Origin: Candidatus Cardinium hertigii
GTDB taxonomy: Bacteria; Bacteroidota; Bacteroidia; Cytophagales; Amoebophilaceae
Direction: 5' to 3'
Assembly: GCF_003176915.1 (NCBI RefSeq)
Contig: NZ_CP029619.1
Span: forward strand, 558,001 to 622,000
Length of the DNA: 64,000 nt
Part shown: one piece after another, positions 28,459-37,777 of the stretch
Layout: each line of letters begins with the position of its first letter
How positions within the stretch are numbered: the first letter of the stretch is position 1
Program-made: the position numbers and the translations under genes
The notes under the pieces: generated by a model
Databases searched by the model: none
Told to the model about the DNA's origin: nothing
What the model saw: the letters and a program-made list of their open reading frames with translations, nothing else

Positions 28459-29151
28459 ATGAGAATTGACATTATAACTTGTTCGCCAGAACTATTGGAA
28501 AGCCCACTGCGCCATTTTACCTTTCAACGTGCCCTTACACAAAAACTACTTACACTTCACATACATAATCTACGTGATTATACAGCTTATAAGCATGGTA
28601 AAATTGATGATAAGCCATATGGAGGAGCCGCTGGCATGGTATTAATGATAGAGCCTATTGCACATTGCATGCGCAGCCTGCAAAAGGAACGTACCTATGA
28701 TGAAATCATCTATATGGCTCCAGATGGAGAACTGCTTACTCAGGAAACCATCCATAGCTATTCTCTCAAACAAAATATTATCCTACTTTGTGGCCATTAT
28801 AAGGGTATAGATGAGCGGGTTCGAACACATTTTATTACACGGGAAATCAGCGTAGGAGATTATGTACTTTCTGGAGGCGAGTTACCTGCACTTCTATTAG
28901 TAGATGCCATAGTCCGCGTCATACCAGCTGTACTATCCGATGCCTCTTCTGCCCTAACCGACTCCTTCCAAAATGGTCTCATCGCCCCCCCTGTCTATAC
29001 ACGGCCCTATAATTACGAAGGGATCAAGGTTCCAGAAGTTTTACTTTCTGGGAACCATCAAGCTATTCAAAAATGGTCGCAACAAGAGGCAATAAATAGA
29101 ACGCAACAGCGCAGACCTGCCCTAATAGACCCTATAATGCAACAAGATTAA
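28459..29151 (+). CDS. trmD: tRNA (guanine-N1)-methyltransferase TrmD
   Basis: 230 residues from ATG at 28459, where MRIDIITCSPELL matches the family start; an ATG at 28447 adds four residues. The trefoil-knot SAM site is visible: KPYGGAAGMV, LCGHYKGIDERV and ISVGDYVLSGGELPALLLVD. It methylates G37 in tRNAs reading CNN codons and prevents frameshifting. The PPVYTRPYNYEGIKVPEVLL stretch is the tRNA-binding end. It follows tRNA-Met closely and may share its promoter. Confidence 0.96.
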   Translation: MRIDIITCSPELLESPLRHFTFQRALTQKLLTLHIHNLRDYTAYKHGKIDDKPYGGAAGMVLMIEPIAHCMRSLQKERTYDEIIYMAPDGELLTQETIHSYSLKQNIILLCGHYKGIDERVRTHFITREISVGDYVLSGGELPALLLVDAIVRVIPAVLSDASSALTDSFQNGLIAPPVYTRPYNYEGIKVPEVLLSGNHQAIQKWSQQEAINRTQQRRPALIDPIMQQD

Positions 29152-29439
29152 TCACCCATAAACCCAACCTCCCCCGCTTTTCCTCCCTATTTGGGGCACA
29201 ACTTCTATAAATTGTACAGAATTGTTTCTTGTTTTTTTGCAAAAAGCAATTTTTTTGCATAAAATTGTGCCTCTAATCCAGTCTAAAAGGATTAGTTTGC
29301 CATTAAATAATGGATAATTATCAAAAGTACACATTCATACATAATACAACATATATGAACTACAATTGATTCTTATACAAACAAATTTGATGTAAAACGG
29401 AACTTCTTTGTATGATGTTCAGTATGTTATATTGTATTT

Positions 29440-29889
29440 ATGAAGCAGCACAAAGGAAAAATAGTAGAAAAAGCCATTAAGAAAAGTGGTTACCAGATGA
29501 AGGCATTAGCTGAAAAGTTAAAAATTGCCCGTAATACATTGTATGGCAAACTCAAAGAAATAGAATTAGAGGATGCTTTGATTATGCGGATTGGTGGGAT
29601 TATTCATTATGATTTTACAATAGATTTTCCCCATTTATGCGATAACCGGGATACCCGTGTAGAGGAGGAAGCTCCATCCTATACAAGCATGGATTATAAG
29701 CATCCCAGTTTTATACAATTACAGGAATTAAATAGAAAATACTTACAATTACTGGAGGGCTATAACAAGCTTTTAAAGATTCTCATTATGCTGGCGAATA
29801 ACAATGAACTAACAGGCATTAAGAAAGAAATTGAAGCATTTTTAACAAAAGAGGAAAAAGAGGATCCACTCAAGGAAGATCTACTATAA
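29440..29889 (+). CDS. Small helix-turn-helix protein with coiled coil
   Basis: 149 residues. Residues ~8-40 form a helix-turn-helix, with MKALAEKLKIARNTLYGKLK resembling Fis/XRE-type DNA-binding helices. Residues ~88-115 are leucine-rich and likely form a coiled coil for dimerisation, and the tail is acidic. No effector domain is seen. It probably acts as a DNA-binding regulator, but no target can be named. It stands alone between trmD and the convergent murB. Confidence 0.65.
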   Translation: MKQHKGKIVEKAIKKSGYQMKALAEKLKIARNTLYGKLKEIELEDALIMRIGGIIHYDFTIDFPHLCDNRDTRVEEEAPSYTSMDYKHPSFIQLQELNRKYLQLLEGYNKLLKILIMLANNNELTGIKKEIEAFLTKEEKEDPLKEDLL

Positions 29890-29915
29890 GCGGTTGTAAG
29901 CGCAAGTTTCTTCTC

Positions 29916-30959
29916 TTAGAGCATTGTTTTTTCGCCTACTATTTGTACTTCTGGTAAAAGCCTAACGTGGAATAATTTTTCTACTTTCTGTTTAATCTGA
30001 GTAGCTAATTTTACTATTTCTTTACCCGTAGCTCCTCCATAGTTGACCAAGATAAGCGCATGTAAAGGATAAACACCTACTTGTCTCTTACGGATACCTT
30101 TAAAACCTGCTAACGTTATCAGGGAAGCAGCGGAAATTTTTATACATCCCTCTTGCTGTGTATCATAAGCCACCAGTTCAGGATATTTTCTTTTCAATGA
30201 TTGATAATGCGCTATGGGAAGCACAGGATTTTTGAAAAAGCTGCCTGCATTGCCTAAGACAGCAGGATCTGGTAGTTTTTGCTTACGAATAGCGATTATG
30301 GTATCACTAATAGCTTGAAAGGATAGCTGCTGTATACCTCTTTGCGCTAAGCTATCCTGGATAGCCCCATAAGTTATCCGGAATTTCGCCTCTTTATGCA
30401 AAGCTAATACAGCAGCTGTAATGACATATGCATGGCGTGCTATTGTATTAAAAATACTTGTTCTGTAGCCAAACGCACACGCTGATGATTGAAAAATTCT
30501 CTTTTTACCAGTTGCTAATTCAATTGCTTCAACCCTATCTATGACCTCTTTAAGCTCTACGCCATAGGCACCTATATTTTGTACTATCGCCCCTCCCACT
30601 GTTCCTGGAATGAAAGATAAGTTTTCTATTCCTCCATAATTCCTTGTAACACAGTATAGAACTAATTCATGCCAGGACACACCTGCAGCCGCCTTTACTA
30701 GTATGGTATGGGAGGTCTCTTTGATTACTTCAATGCCTGTTAACCGAACGTGTAATACATAACCTGGATAATCCCCAACAAATAAAGTATTGCTTCCTCC
30801 TCCTAAGATATGTAAGCCTGTTTTAGCTATCTTTATGGTAGTGCAAAAAGTTTCTATCTCTTGCACCGTATAGCATGGCACATAATGCATGGCAACAGAA
30901 GGAATCTGAAAAGTATTGAGCAATTTTAAAGAATAATGGTTAAATAACTGCATAGGCAT
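29916..30959 (-). CDS. murB: UDP-N-acetylenolpyruvoylglucosamine reductase MurB
   Basis: 347 residues, the length of the E. coli-like type I enzyme. FAD-binding motifs are clear: LGGGSNTLF, LSFIPGTVGGAIVQNIGAYG and the catalytic serine in GNAGSFFKNP. The final glutamate lies in LLPEVQIVG. It reduces the enolpyruvyl group to make UDP-MurNAc, the substrate of MurC encoded 5 kb away. The gene is convergent with the HTH gene and divergent from the ribosomal protein operon. Confidence 0.97.
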   Translation of the reverse strand: MPMQLFNHYSLKLLNTFQIPSVAMHYVPCYTVQEIETFCTTIKIAKTGLHILGGGSNTLFVGDYPGYVLHVRLTGIEVIKETSHTILVKAAAGVSWHELVLYCVTRNYGGIENLSFIPGTVGGAIVQNIGAYGVELKEVIDRVEAIELATGKKRIFQSSACAFGYRTSIFNTIARHAYVITAAVLALHKEAKFRITYGAIQDSLAQRGIQQLSFQAISDTIIAIRKQKLPDPAVLGNAGSFFKNPVLPIAHYQSLKRKYPELVAYDTQQEGCIKISAASLITLAGFKGIRKRQVGVYPLHALILVNYGGATGKEIVKLATQIKQKVEKLFHVRLLPEVQIVGEKTML

Positions 30960-31037
30960 CTATTAAAAAGTTTTTTTTCTTTTTGAAGAAAGATAATGCA
31001 GTAAATGGTCTATACCATCAAAAATAGTTTTATTATA

Positions 31038-31069
31038 TTTTGAATATCGTTATACAGCTATTATATTTG
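31038..31069 (+). promoter_or_regulatory. Bacteroidetes-type promoter of the rpmB operon
   Basis: TTTTG at 31038-31042 and TATATTTG at 31062-31069 are separated by 19 bases. This matches the Bacteroidetes TTTG / TAnnTTTG consensus, about 32 bases before the rpmB ATG. The leader is A/T-rich without a Shine-Dalgarno sequence. Confidence 0.65.
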
Positions 31070-31100
31070 TTGGGTGTATTTTATAAAAATATAATTAAAA

Positions 31101-31358
31101 ATGGCAAGGATTTGTGATATAACGGGTAAAAGGGCTATTATAGGTAATAATGTGTCTCATGCAAATAACAAAACAAAACGCTGGTTTTATCCAAATTTAC
31201 AGAAAAAAAATTTCTATCTCCCGGAAGAAAAAGTTTGGATCCCCATGAAGGTATGCACTTCTGTTTTACGTACCATAAACAAAAAGGGGATTTGTGCTGT
31301 ACTTAAGGAAGCCAAACAAAAAGGAACCTTATCCAAGAAGTTCTGCCGATTGGTTTAA
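31101..31358 (+). CDS. rpmB: 50S ribosomal protein L28
   Basis: 85 residues. [21 protein letters not shown] and the [10 protein letters not shown] stretch are diagnostic of bL28, and the Bacteroidetes-style C-terminus runs to the [11 protein letters not shown] helix. It is the first gene of rpmB-rpmG-DUF4295-ftsY, with a good promoter 32 bases upstream. It binds 23S rRNA in the large subunit. Confidence 0.96.
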   Translation: MARICDITGKRAIIGNNVSHANNKTKRWFYPNLQKKNFYLPEEKVWIPMKVCTSVLRTINKKGICAVLKEAKQKGTLSKKFCRLV

Positions 31359-31384
31359 GGGAGTAAAGCAAAAAAGTAACAAAA

Positions 31385-31570
31385 ATGGCAAAGAAAAAAG
31401 GGAGTAGGGTGCAAGTAATCCTGGAATGTACGGAACAACGCAAGAGTGGTGTGGCAGGTATGTCCCGTTATTGTACCGAAAAAAACAGAACCAAAACGAT
31501 TGCACGATTGGAATTAAGGAAATACAATCCTATCCTTAAGCGATATACACTTCATAAAGAAATTAAGTAA
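31385..31570 (+). CDS. rpmG: 50S ribosomal protein L33
   Basis: 61 residues, the normal length. The central [11 protein letters not shown] and [18 protein letters not shown] segments identify bL33. Only two cysteines are present (one in ILECTE, one in RYC), so this is the zinc-free form. It follows rpmB by 26 bases in the same operon. Confidence 0.95.
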   Translation: MAKKKGSRVQVILECTEQRKSGVAGMSRYCTEKNRTKTIARLELRKYNPILKRYTLHKEIK

Positions 31571-31582
31571 GCTAGTTAACCT

Positions 31583-31744
31583 ATGGCAAAAAAAGTAATG
31601 GCAACGCTTTCTAAGGGAAATCAAGGGAGATTAACAAAGCTAATCCAAGTAAAAAGATCCTCTAAAACAGGGGCTTATGGTTTTCGAAGCAGAATGGTAT
31701 CTCCTGAGATGGTCAAAGAAGTCTTAGCTAGAAAAACGGAATAG
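31583..31744 (+). CDS. DUF4295 small ribosome-associated protein
   Basis: 53 residues beginning MAKKVMATLSKGNQGRLTK and containing SSKTGAYGFRSRMV. This is the DUF4295 family, found next to rpmG throughout Bacteroidetes. From memory, a cryo-EM structure of a Flavobacterium ribosome assigned this family as an extra large-subunit protein (bL38); I am not fully certain of that assignment. It is basic, as a ribosomal protein should be. It starts 12 bases after rpmG. Confidence 0.85.
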   Translation: MAKKVMATLSKGNQGRLTKLIQVKRSSKTGAYGFRSRMVSPEMVKEVLARKTE

Positions 31745-31888
31745 AAAGCAGAACATTACCATCCTCTTTTGAGCATTCATACGCTCTGGCATTTTATGGT
31801 AATACAAACAATGGGATGCTTTGTATGTAAAGAGTGGATGGTTTCTATAGATTATTAGTAGGGATGATAAAGTAGTTTGTAAGGTAGC

Positions 31889-32863
31889 ATGGGGATTCTG
31901 AATTTTTTCTCTTCTAAAGTAGCCAAGTCTAAGGAGTCTTTAACAAAAGCGCTCTCTAAAACGCGTCATACATTATGGGATCAATTTACCAAAGTAATTG
32001 CAGGAAAGTCTACTATTGATGGGGACATATTAGACAAGCTAGAAGAACTATTGATTGGAGCAGATGTAGGGGTTCCTACAACGCTTAAAATAATAACTGC
32101 TATTGAGCAGCGTATAGCAAGAGACAAATACCTTACCACAGCTGAACTATTTCAGATTTTAAAATCTGAAATAGAGAAACTTTTATTACCTAGTAACCCT
32201 AACCCAGCTGAACGAACTGCAGCTGATGCGGTAATCCCCACTCCATTCGTATTATTAGTGGTAGGGGTCAATGGAGTAGGGAAAACGACTACTATTGGTA
32301 AACTTGCTGCACAATTTGCAAAGGAAGGAAAAAAAGTTATCCTAGGAGCAGCAGATACCTTCCGTGCAGCGGCCATCGAACAGCTGACGATCTGGGGCAA
32401 TCGGACAGGGGCAACAGTAGTAGCAAAGGGCATGCAGGTGGATCCTTCCTCTGTAGCATATGAAGCAGTACAGCAAGGAATACAAAGTAACACCGATTTG
32501 GTTATCATAGATACAGCTGGCCGATTGCATACTAAGAAGCATCTTGTCAATGAATTAGCCAAAATCAAACGTACCATCCATAAGTGTCTGCCTGGTGCAC
32601 CTCATGAGGTACTATTGGTATTGGATGGTACTACAGGCCAAAATGCCTTTCATCAAGCAGAAATTTTTACAGCTGCCGTGCAAGTAACAGGACTTGTAAT
32701 CACTAAATTAGATGGAACCGCTAAGGGTGGTATGCTATTGGGCATAGCCAATCAGTTTACGCTTCCTATTCAATATATTGGCGTGGGAGAACAGGTAGAG
32801 GACCTTAAGCCATTTGATCCCCATGCTTTTGTGGAGGCCTTATTTGAACAATGGAATGCCTAG
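31889..32863 (+). CDS. ftsY: Signal recognition particle receptor FtsY
   Basis: 324 residues: a helical N domain followed by the GTPase G domain, without the long acidic front region of E. coli FtsY. GTPase motifs are intact: GVNGVGKTTTIGKLA, DTFRAAAIEQL, DTAGRLHTKKHLVNEL and TKLDGTAKGG. It docks SRP-ribosome complexes at the membrane for co-translational insertion. It is the last gene of the ribosomal protein unit, an arrangement that I recall from other Bacteroidetes. Confidence 0.96.
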   Translation: MGILNFFSSKVAKSKESLTKALSKTRHTLWDQFTKVIAGKSTIDGDILDKLEELLIGADVGVPTTLKIITAIEQRIARDKYLTTAELFQILKSEIEKLLLPSNPNPAERTAADAVIPTPFVLLVVGVNGVGKTTTIGKLAAQFAKEGKKVILGAADTFRAAAIEQLTIWGNRTGATVVAKGMQVDPSSVAYEAVQQGIQSNTDLVIIDTAGRLHTKKHLVNELAKIKRTIHKCLPGAPHEVLLVLDGTTGQNAFHQAEIFTAAVQVTGLVITKLDGTAKGGMLLGIANQFTLPIQYIGVGEQVEDLKPFDPHAFVEALFEQWNA

Positions 32864-33209
32864 CCTAATGGTGGCTATCTTCCTCTTGCTTTATTAAAAG
32901 CAAACAGATTGTCTTACGGATAGTTTTTTAGCCTTTCCTTGCTGCTTCAAAGTTTTTATAAGCGCATTTTTTGAAATCTTTAACTGGTTTATCCCTGTAA
33001 CTTAGCAGAGCCTATGCCACTATTGTATTAAATGGGGTTTTTACGTATTAATTAAATTAAGGACATTGCCGTCCTGCAGAAACTATAGCTTATCCGCAGT
33101 AGTTACGTATATGGCTATAAGCCCTACCTTGCTATACAGCTATCTATATCTATGATTCACTTGTTATCAGTTATAAAATACAAAATATAAACTTTAAATA
33201 AAAATGCGC
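32864..33209. other. Intergenic region after ftsY
   Basis: 346 AT-rich bases between ftsY and the 5S-like sequence on the other strand. No gene or clear terminator recognised. Confidence 0.45.
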
Positions 33210-33229
33210 CTTTTCTAGTTCTAGAGAAG
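33210..33229 (-). terminator. Hairpin after the 5S-like sequence
   Basis: On the minus strand CTTCTCTAG and CTAGAAAAG can pair with one mismatch around AA, followed by GCGCATTTTTATTT. It is positioned as a terminator for the 5S-like RNA. Confidence 0.3.
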
Positions 33230-33339
33230 TAAAAGAAGAAAAGGGAACGATAGAAATAGCATCGGCGCTACTGGACTTAACTGCTCTGTTCGGAATGGGA
33301 AAAGGGTGGAGATGGCTCTTCCATACGGAAGCATGGGCT
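33230..33339 (-). rRNA. 5S rRNA-like sequence, divergent or degenerate
   Basis: The minus strand contains the conserved centre of 5S rRNA: CCCATTCCGAACAGAGCAGT, TAAGTCCAGTAGCGCCGATG, and a preceding CTCCACC. The total of ~110 bases is right for 5S. However, the terminal helix I does not pair, and the usual GAGAGTAGG near the 3' end is missing. The first bases abut the nth stop codon. It may be a diverged functional 5S far from 16S/23S, or a decaying extra copy. I favour degenerate. Confidence 0.5.
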
Positions 33340-33975
33340 TCATCCGGAGGCTGACTTTATATAAGCACAATACGCTTTTATAGGGCAGATGTTACAGTTA
33401 GGGTTTCGGGCTTTGCAAATATATCTTCCATGTAGTATAAGCCAATGATGGGCATGCATTAGCCATGGTGGTGTTATAATTTGTTCTAGTTCCTTTTCTA
33501 CTTTAGCAACACTGTTGCCTTGGGCTAGCCCAATCCGTTTAGCTACCCTAAATACATGTGTATCAACAGCAATAACGGGTTTTTGAAACAAAACGTTTAA
33601 TAGTACATTAGCTGTTTTTCTTCCTATACCTGGTAAGCGTATAAGCATCTCAAAAGTGTTGGGTATATGGCCATGGTGCCGTTCGATTAATTCCTTACAA
33701 AGCGCTATGATATGCCTAGCTTTGCTATTATATAGACCAATCGTTTTGATACATTTCTTTAAATTTTCTTCTCCTAATGCTAAAATTTTAGAAGGGGTAT
33801 TATATTGAACAAACAGTTCTTGCGTTGCTTTGTTCACGGATACATCAGTAGCTTGCGCAGACAATATAACGGCTACCAATAAGGTAAAATCCGTTGTATA
33901 AACCAATTCTGTGGTTGGGTTCGGGTTGGCCTTACTTAAAATTTGAAAAATTTGATTGACTACTGCTTTTGTCAT
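33340..33975 (-). CDS. nth: Endonuclease III
   Basis: 211 residues, the family length. The helix-hairpin-helix [14 protein letters not shown] carries the catalytic lysine, and the catalytic aspartate is in [14 protein letters not shown]. The C-terminal [4Fe-4S] cluster motif is complete, with spacing C-x6-C-x2-C-x5-C ([17 protein letters not shown]). It removes oxidised pyrimidines and nicks abasic sites. A 5S-like sequence begins right after the stop codon on the same strand. Confidence 0.97.
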   Translation of the reverse strand: MTKAVVNQIFQILSKANPNPTTELVYTTDFTLLVAVILSAQATDVSVNKATQELFVQYNTPSKILALGEENLKKCIKTIGLYNSKARHIIALCKELIERHHGHIPNTFEMLIRLPGIGRKTANVLLNVLFQKPVIAVDTHVFRVAKRIGLAQGNSVAKVEKELEQIITPPWLMHAHHWLILHGRYICKARNPNCNICPIKAYCAYIKSASG

Positions 33976-34116
33976 ATTTTTATGCTAAGAAGTATCAGGC
34001 TAAAATGGCTATATCCAAGCTTATCTCTTCAACTTTTGTTATTAAATTACAGCTATTACCATTTATGCAAATAAAATAGTAACTTCCCTGTAATATAAGA
34101 CAGAACCAATTATAGG

Positions 34117-34776
34117 ATGCATGCATTAACTTATCCTGAAGTATATAGTAAAACACTACCAGCAAAAAAACTGGTAGTGCTGCTACATGGTATAGGGGCC
34201 GATGGAAACGATTGGATCCCTTTAGCACACTACATGCAAAATAACTTAACGGATTGCCATTTTATAGCACCACATGGGATAGAGCCCTATGAAAGTGCTC
34301 CTTATGGACGCCAATGGTTTAGTTTGCTCAATCGGGATCCAGCCGTTATGCAACCATTACTTGCACGAAATGCACCACGCCTTATGGATAGCATCCAGCA
34401 AAAACAGCTAACATTACAGCTTACCAATCAGGATACCGTTATAATGGGATTTTCTCAAGGGGCCATGATGGGAATTTATTTAACCTTGATTCAGAAAACA
34501 CCTTTCTTAGCTACCATAGCTTTCTCTGGATTATTGATAGCCCCTCCTGCTTGCCTTAACACTACTACACCCATCTGCCTCATTCATGGTGTATTGGATA
34601 GTATAATCACAGTGGATGCTGTGGATCAAGCCATACAGTACTTGAAAAAATGGCATATCCCACATAATGACTATAAGCTACCCCATCTTGCTCATTCCAT
34701 AGACCATAGAGGGTTACAGCAGGCTATTGATTGTATCCATAAGGCTTCCCTTGGCTTTACCATAGCGCCTAAGTAG
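34117..34776 (+). CDS. Phospholipase/carboxylesterase-family alpha/beta hydrolase
   Basis: 219 residues. The nucleophile elbow GFSQGAMMG, the oxyanion-forming LLHGIGADGNDW, the acid in IHGVLDSIITV and the histidine in LAHSIDHRG complete a catalytic triad. The size and motifs match the YpfH/carboxylesterase group of cytoplasmic esterases. No signal peptide is present. The substrate is probably a short-chain ester or lysophospholipid, but this cannot be settled from sequence. It is divergent from nth. Confidence 0.85.
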   Translation: MHALTYPEVYSKTLPAKKLVVLLHGIGADGNDWIPLAHYMQNNLTDCHFIAPHGIEPYESAPYGRQWFSLLNRDPAVMQPLLARNAPRLMDSIQQKQLTLQLTNQDTVIMGFSQGAMMGIYLTLIQKTPFLATIAFSGLLIAPPACLNTTTPICLIHGVLDSIITVDAVDQAIQYLKKWHIPHNDYKLPHLAHSIDHRGLQQAIDCIHKASLGFTIAPK

Positions 34777-34842
34777 TTGCCCCAGTAATTGCCCCTTGCC
34801 CCCTCCCTCTTTTTTCTCCCTCTTTTTTTATTTTCTTTTATT

Positions 34843-37464
34843 CTAACGGCTCAATGGGTTAATGTGAAAGTGCCACTCCCATGCACGCGCAGGTTTCTTC
34901 TTGGTAGCATCTAGTCTATAACCGATGTCTATACCTATCATTGGTATTATTGGTATAGGTGGAAAAACACGTAACCCAAGCCCTATAGATTTTTTCATCG
35001 CTTGATAGTTATACTTTTCATACTTTTCATACGTTAACCAGCTGTCGCCCACATCCATAAATCCTAATAGATAAACACAGGCAAGATTTAACGCAAGAGG
35101 ATAGCGCAATTCTACAGAAACCTTTTGAAATAAAACACCTCCACTCAACTGTTTGTGACAATGCTCAGGTGTAAGGCTATCATTTGGATAACCCCGTAAT
35201 GAAACAAAATCATGATTCAATAAGCCACCACCTTCATCAGGTGATATTCCCCCCATGCGGAAGCGATGAAAAGGCCCTATTGCACCTTTAGAAAGAGAAA
35301 ACAAAAAACCCATATGGCCAGAGGTATGGAAAACGAAACTTTTTGGTAACTTCTTAAAATAGGAAAGATCCATCATATATTTCCCAAATTCCTGGAAACG
35401 TGGCATAGCTGATGGATCAAATGCTTTACCAGACAATAAAGTATAAGGTGGTGTAATAGTCAGCTTATTATCCCAAGATAAACCCCTGGTTGGGTAGTAA
35501 CGATTGTCCGTACTATCATAGGATAATGAAGTATTCAACTGTATATCATGTGAAATACCAGATTTTCTTTTGCCGTCTTTCAGCCATACGCAATGCTGGT
35601 AAGCATAGCGTACGTAATGCACCCCTAGTTCCCAAGACCAATCCTTAGCCAATTGCCTACCTAATGAGGTCCAACAACTAAACGTATGCATTTCCCCGTT
35701 TTTATGCTGTTTCCCTATTGGAAATAAAGCGAAATCTATATACCTATCTAATGGCGTTTTTTTATAAGGGAAATATTGATACCTATTGCTTATACCGAAA
35801 GAAAATGAATATCTACGCTTCCCCCACCAAAGCCAAGGATCCTCAAAGGTTAAGCTTAACCCTTTCTGTTTGTGTTTCCCAAATTCTCCCTTAAAGGAAA
35901 GCTTCTGAGCAGCACCTAACGGAATCTTACCGCTGAATAGATTTCTTATAGAAACATTATTTGAACCAAGCTCAACATGACCAATCAGACCATCCGCAGA
36001 GCTTAGACCCCCACTAAGATTTAAGTTAAGCTTTTCCTTTACAACATAGGTAATATCTACCGTATCTCCTGTTTCACTTGGATTAACAAGTGGAGTGGAC
36101 AGAGGATAAAAAAACTGTAACATGTTCAATCTTCGCATGGATTCTCCTACATGTTGTCTATTGAATTTCTCTCCTGGTATCGTATACAATGAACGTCGGA
36201 TTACTTCATCATGCGTTATGGTATTGCCTACAATATGCAGTTGATTAATAGTAGCTTGCTTCCCTTCCCATATTCTGATCTCTAAGTCTACCTGCTGGTC
36301 CTCTATACCTGTTTCTATAACTTCTGAACGAAAACAAAGATAACCATTGTTAAAATAGAGATCATCAACATTTTGGCCTAGCTGCTCTTTGATACGCACT
36401 GGATCATATGGGCTTCCTTGTGCTAAGTTTAATAGCTTAGCCAAGTCCTGTTCACTATAGCGGCAATTACCAACCCATTTGATATGACGAATCTTATATG
36501 GATTGCCTTCCTCTATTTTGAAATAAATGGCTACCCTCCCAGTAGGACTTTGCTTACAATGCGCTGCTGTAATGCAAGCATCCTGAAATCCATTTGATTT
36601 ATAAAAAAGAATAATATCTTTTTTGGCTTTTAAATATTTCTCTTCCGTAAAAACAGAGGGAAAAAAAGAGACATGCTCAAAAAAATAAGATTTTAATTTC
36701 TCATATATGTTCGCATTTTGTAGTACAGAGGTCCCTTTTCGGAAAAGATCCCCTGAAAACGCCCTTTTAACGATATCTTTTAAAAGTGTAAAACGAGGAG
36801 ACTCGTTTAGTTCTGTTATATGATAACGTAAAAGATTGCTGTCTATATGTTTGTTTCCTTCAAAAATAATTTTATCTACTATACTTTTTTTACCCTTGAC
36901 AATCTTGATTTTTAAGTGTACTCTATTTTTTGTTTTTTTATCTGGTACTAATTCTGTAGCAACCGCTACCCCTCCAAATCCTTTGTCTAAAAAATATTTT
37001 TTAATAGCAGTAGTCGTATTACGAAGAAAAACAGGCGCAAGCGATGCATGCGGAGGGATTTTTACTTGCTCACATAGAGATCCCTTTTCTTTTTTAGAAA
37101 TCCCCTCTATAACATAACTTGCCAGCTTAGGATGCTCTTCAACTCGAATAACACAAGTAGCTACCTTATTTACCTCATCTACAGCAGTCAAATAGAGGGA
37201 AACCGTTTTAATACCTTCATACTTAGCTATCTTCCGAATGGATATGCCTATTTCCTCAGAAGAAGGATTCAGAAGGACACCGGGTTCTAACCCAGAAAGG
37301 CCAATCAATAGCTCCTCTTCTATCGTAACATTACCCTCCACTTGAATATGGGTTATCGTATAACCCGTTGTAGCTAAAGCAGGTAGCCCCCTCCCGCCAG
37401 CTAAATAAAACAGAAATAAAATATACGGAATGTATTTCCTATAAATACGGATCATACGGATCAT
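34843..37464 (-). CDS. bamA: Outer membrane protein assembly factor BamA
   Basis: 873 residues. A signal peptide (~residues 1-32) is followed by five POTRA repeats, the first near ITHIQVEGNVTIEEE and later ones at IIFEGNKHID, IKWVGNCRYSEQDL and LHIVGNTITHDEVI. The C-terminal ~400 residues form the beta-barrel, with the loop-6 signature SLRGYPNDS. It folds and inserts barrel proteins into the outer membrane. The last strand ends HFHINPLSR rather than in a terminal aromatic, with the aromatic several residues in. Its presence shows that a real outer membrane is maintained. Two small Met-rich codons precede the likely signal, so the exact start could be either of the first two ATGs. Confidence 0.95.
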   Translation of the reverse strand: MIRMIRIYRKYIPYILFLFYLAGGRGLPALATTGYTITHIQVEGNVTIEEELLIGLSGLEPGVLLNPSSEEIGISIRKIAKYEGIKTVSLYLTAVDEVNKVATCVIRVEEHPKLASYVIEGISKKEKGSLCEQVKIPPHASLAPVFLRNTTTAIKKYFLDKGFGGVAVATELVPDKKTKNRVHLKIKIVKGKKSIVDKIIFEGNKHIDSNLLRYHITELNESPRFTLLKDIVKRAFSGDLFRKGTSVLQNANIYEKLKSYFFEHVSFFPSVFTEEKYLKAKKDIILFYKSNGFQDACITAAHCKQSPTGRVAIYFKIEEGNPYKIRHIKWVGNCRYSEQDLAKLLNLAQGSPYDPVRIKEQLGQNVDDLYFNNGYLCFRSEVIETGIEDQQVDLEIRIWEGKQATINQLHIVGNTITHDEVIRRSLYTIPGEKFNRQHVGESMRRLNMLQFFYPLSTPLVNPSETGDTVDITYVVKEKLNLNLSGGLSSADGLIGHVELGSNNVSIRNLFSGKIPLGAAQKLSFKGEFGKHKQKGLSLTFEDPWLWWGKRRYSFSFGISNRYQYFPYKKTPLDRYIDFALFPIGKQHKNGEMHTFSCWTSLGRQLAKDWSWELGVHYVRYAYQHCVWLKDGKRKSGISHDIQLNTSLSYDSTDNRYYPTRGLSWDNKLTITPPYTLLSGKAFDPSAMPRFQEFGKYMMDLSYFKKLPKSFVFHTSGHMGFLFSLSKGAIGPFHRFRMGGISPDEGGGLLNHDFVSLRGYPNDSLTPEHCHKQLSGGVLFQKVSVELRYPLALNLACVYLLGFMDVGDSWLTYEKYEKYNYQAMKKSIGLGLRVFPPIPIIPMIGIDIGYRLDATKKKPARAWEWHFHINPLSR

Positions 37465-37777
37465 TAGTAGGTAAGTAATTTAAAAGTAATGGTATTGTAT
37501 CTCCATTTAAACGCAAATAAAATACAACTAAAAAGCTTTTTGGTAAGATTTGCCCGTTACCCTCTGTTTGATGCTACTTACACAGCAGCCTCTGATAGCT
37601 AACTCCACACATTAAAAACCACTAAACTTAAGCAAGCATTATTATTTTAAAAGCAAACTAATATAAAGATAATAACTTAATAATCCCTCAGCATGCGCCT
37701 TCCAATAGCTAATAGGTTACGTAACGTCAGCTAGTTATGAACAGCCTGTATTACCTTGTACAATCCATATGGTTCTA
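37465..37777. other. Intergenic region bamA-queA
   Basis: 313 bases, AT-rich, on the transcription path from queA toward bamA. Presumably the bamA promoter is here, but I see no clear element. Confidence 0.45.

Noticed and set aside
32152-32577. 141-codon minus-strand frame inside ftsY
   Set aside because: It is antisense to the GTPase motifs of ftsY and has no recognisable domain.
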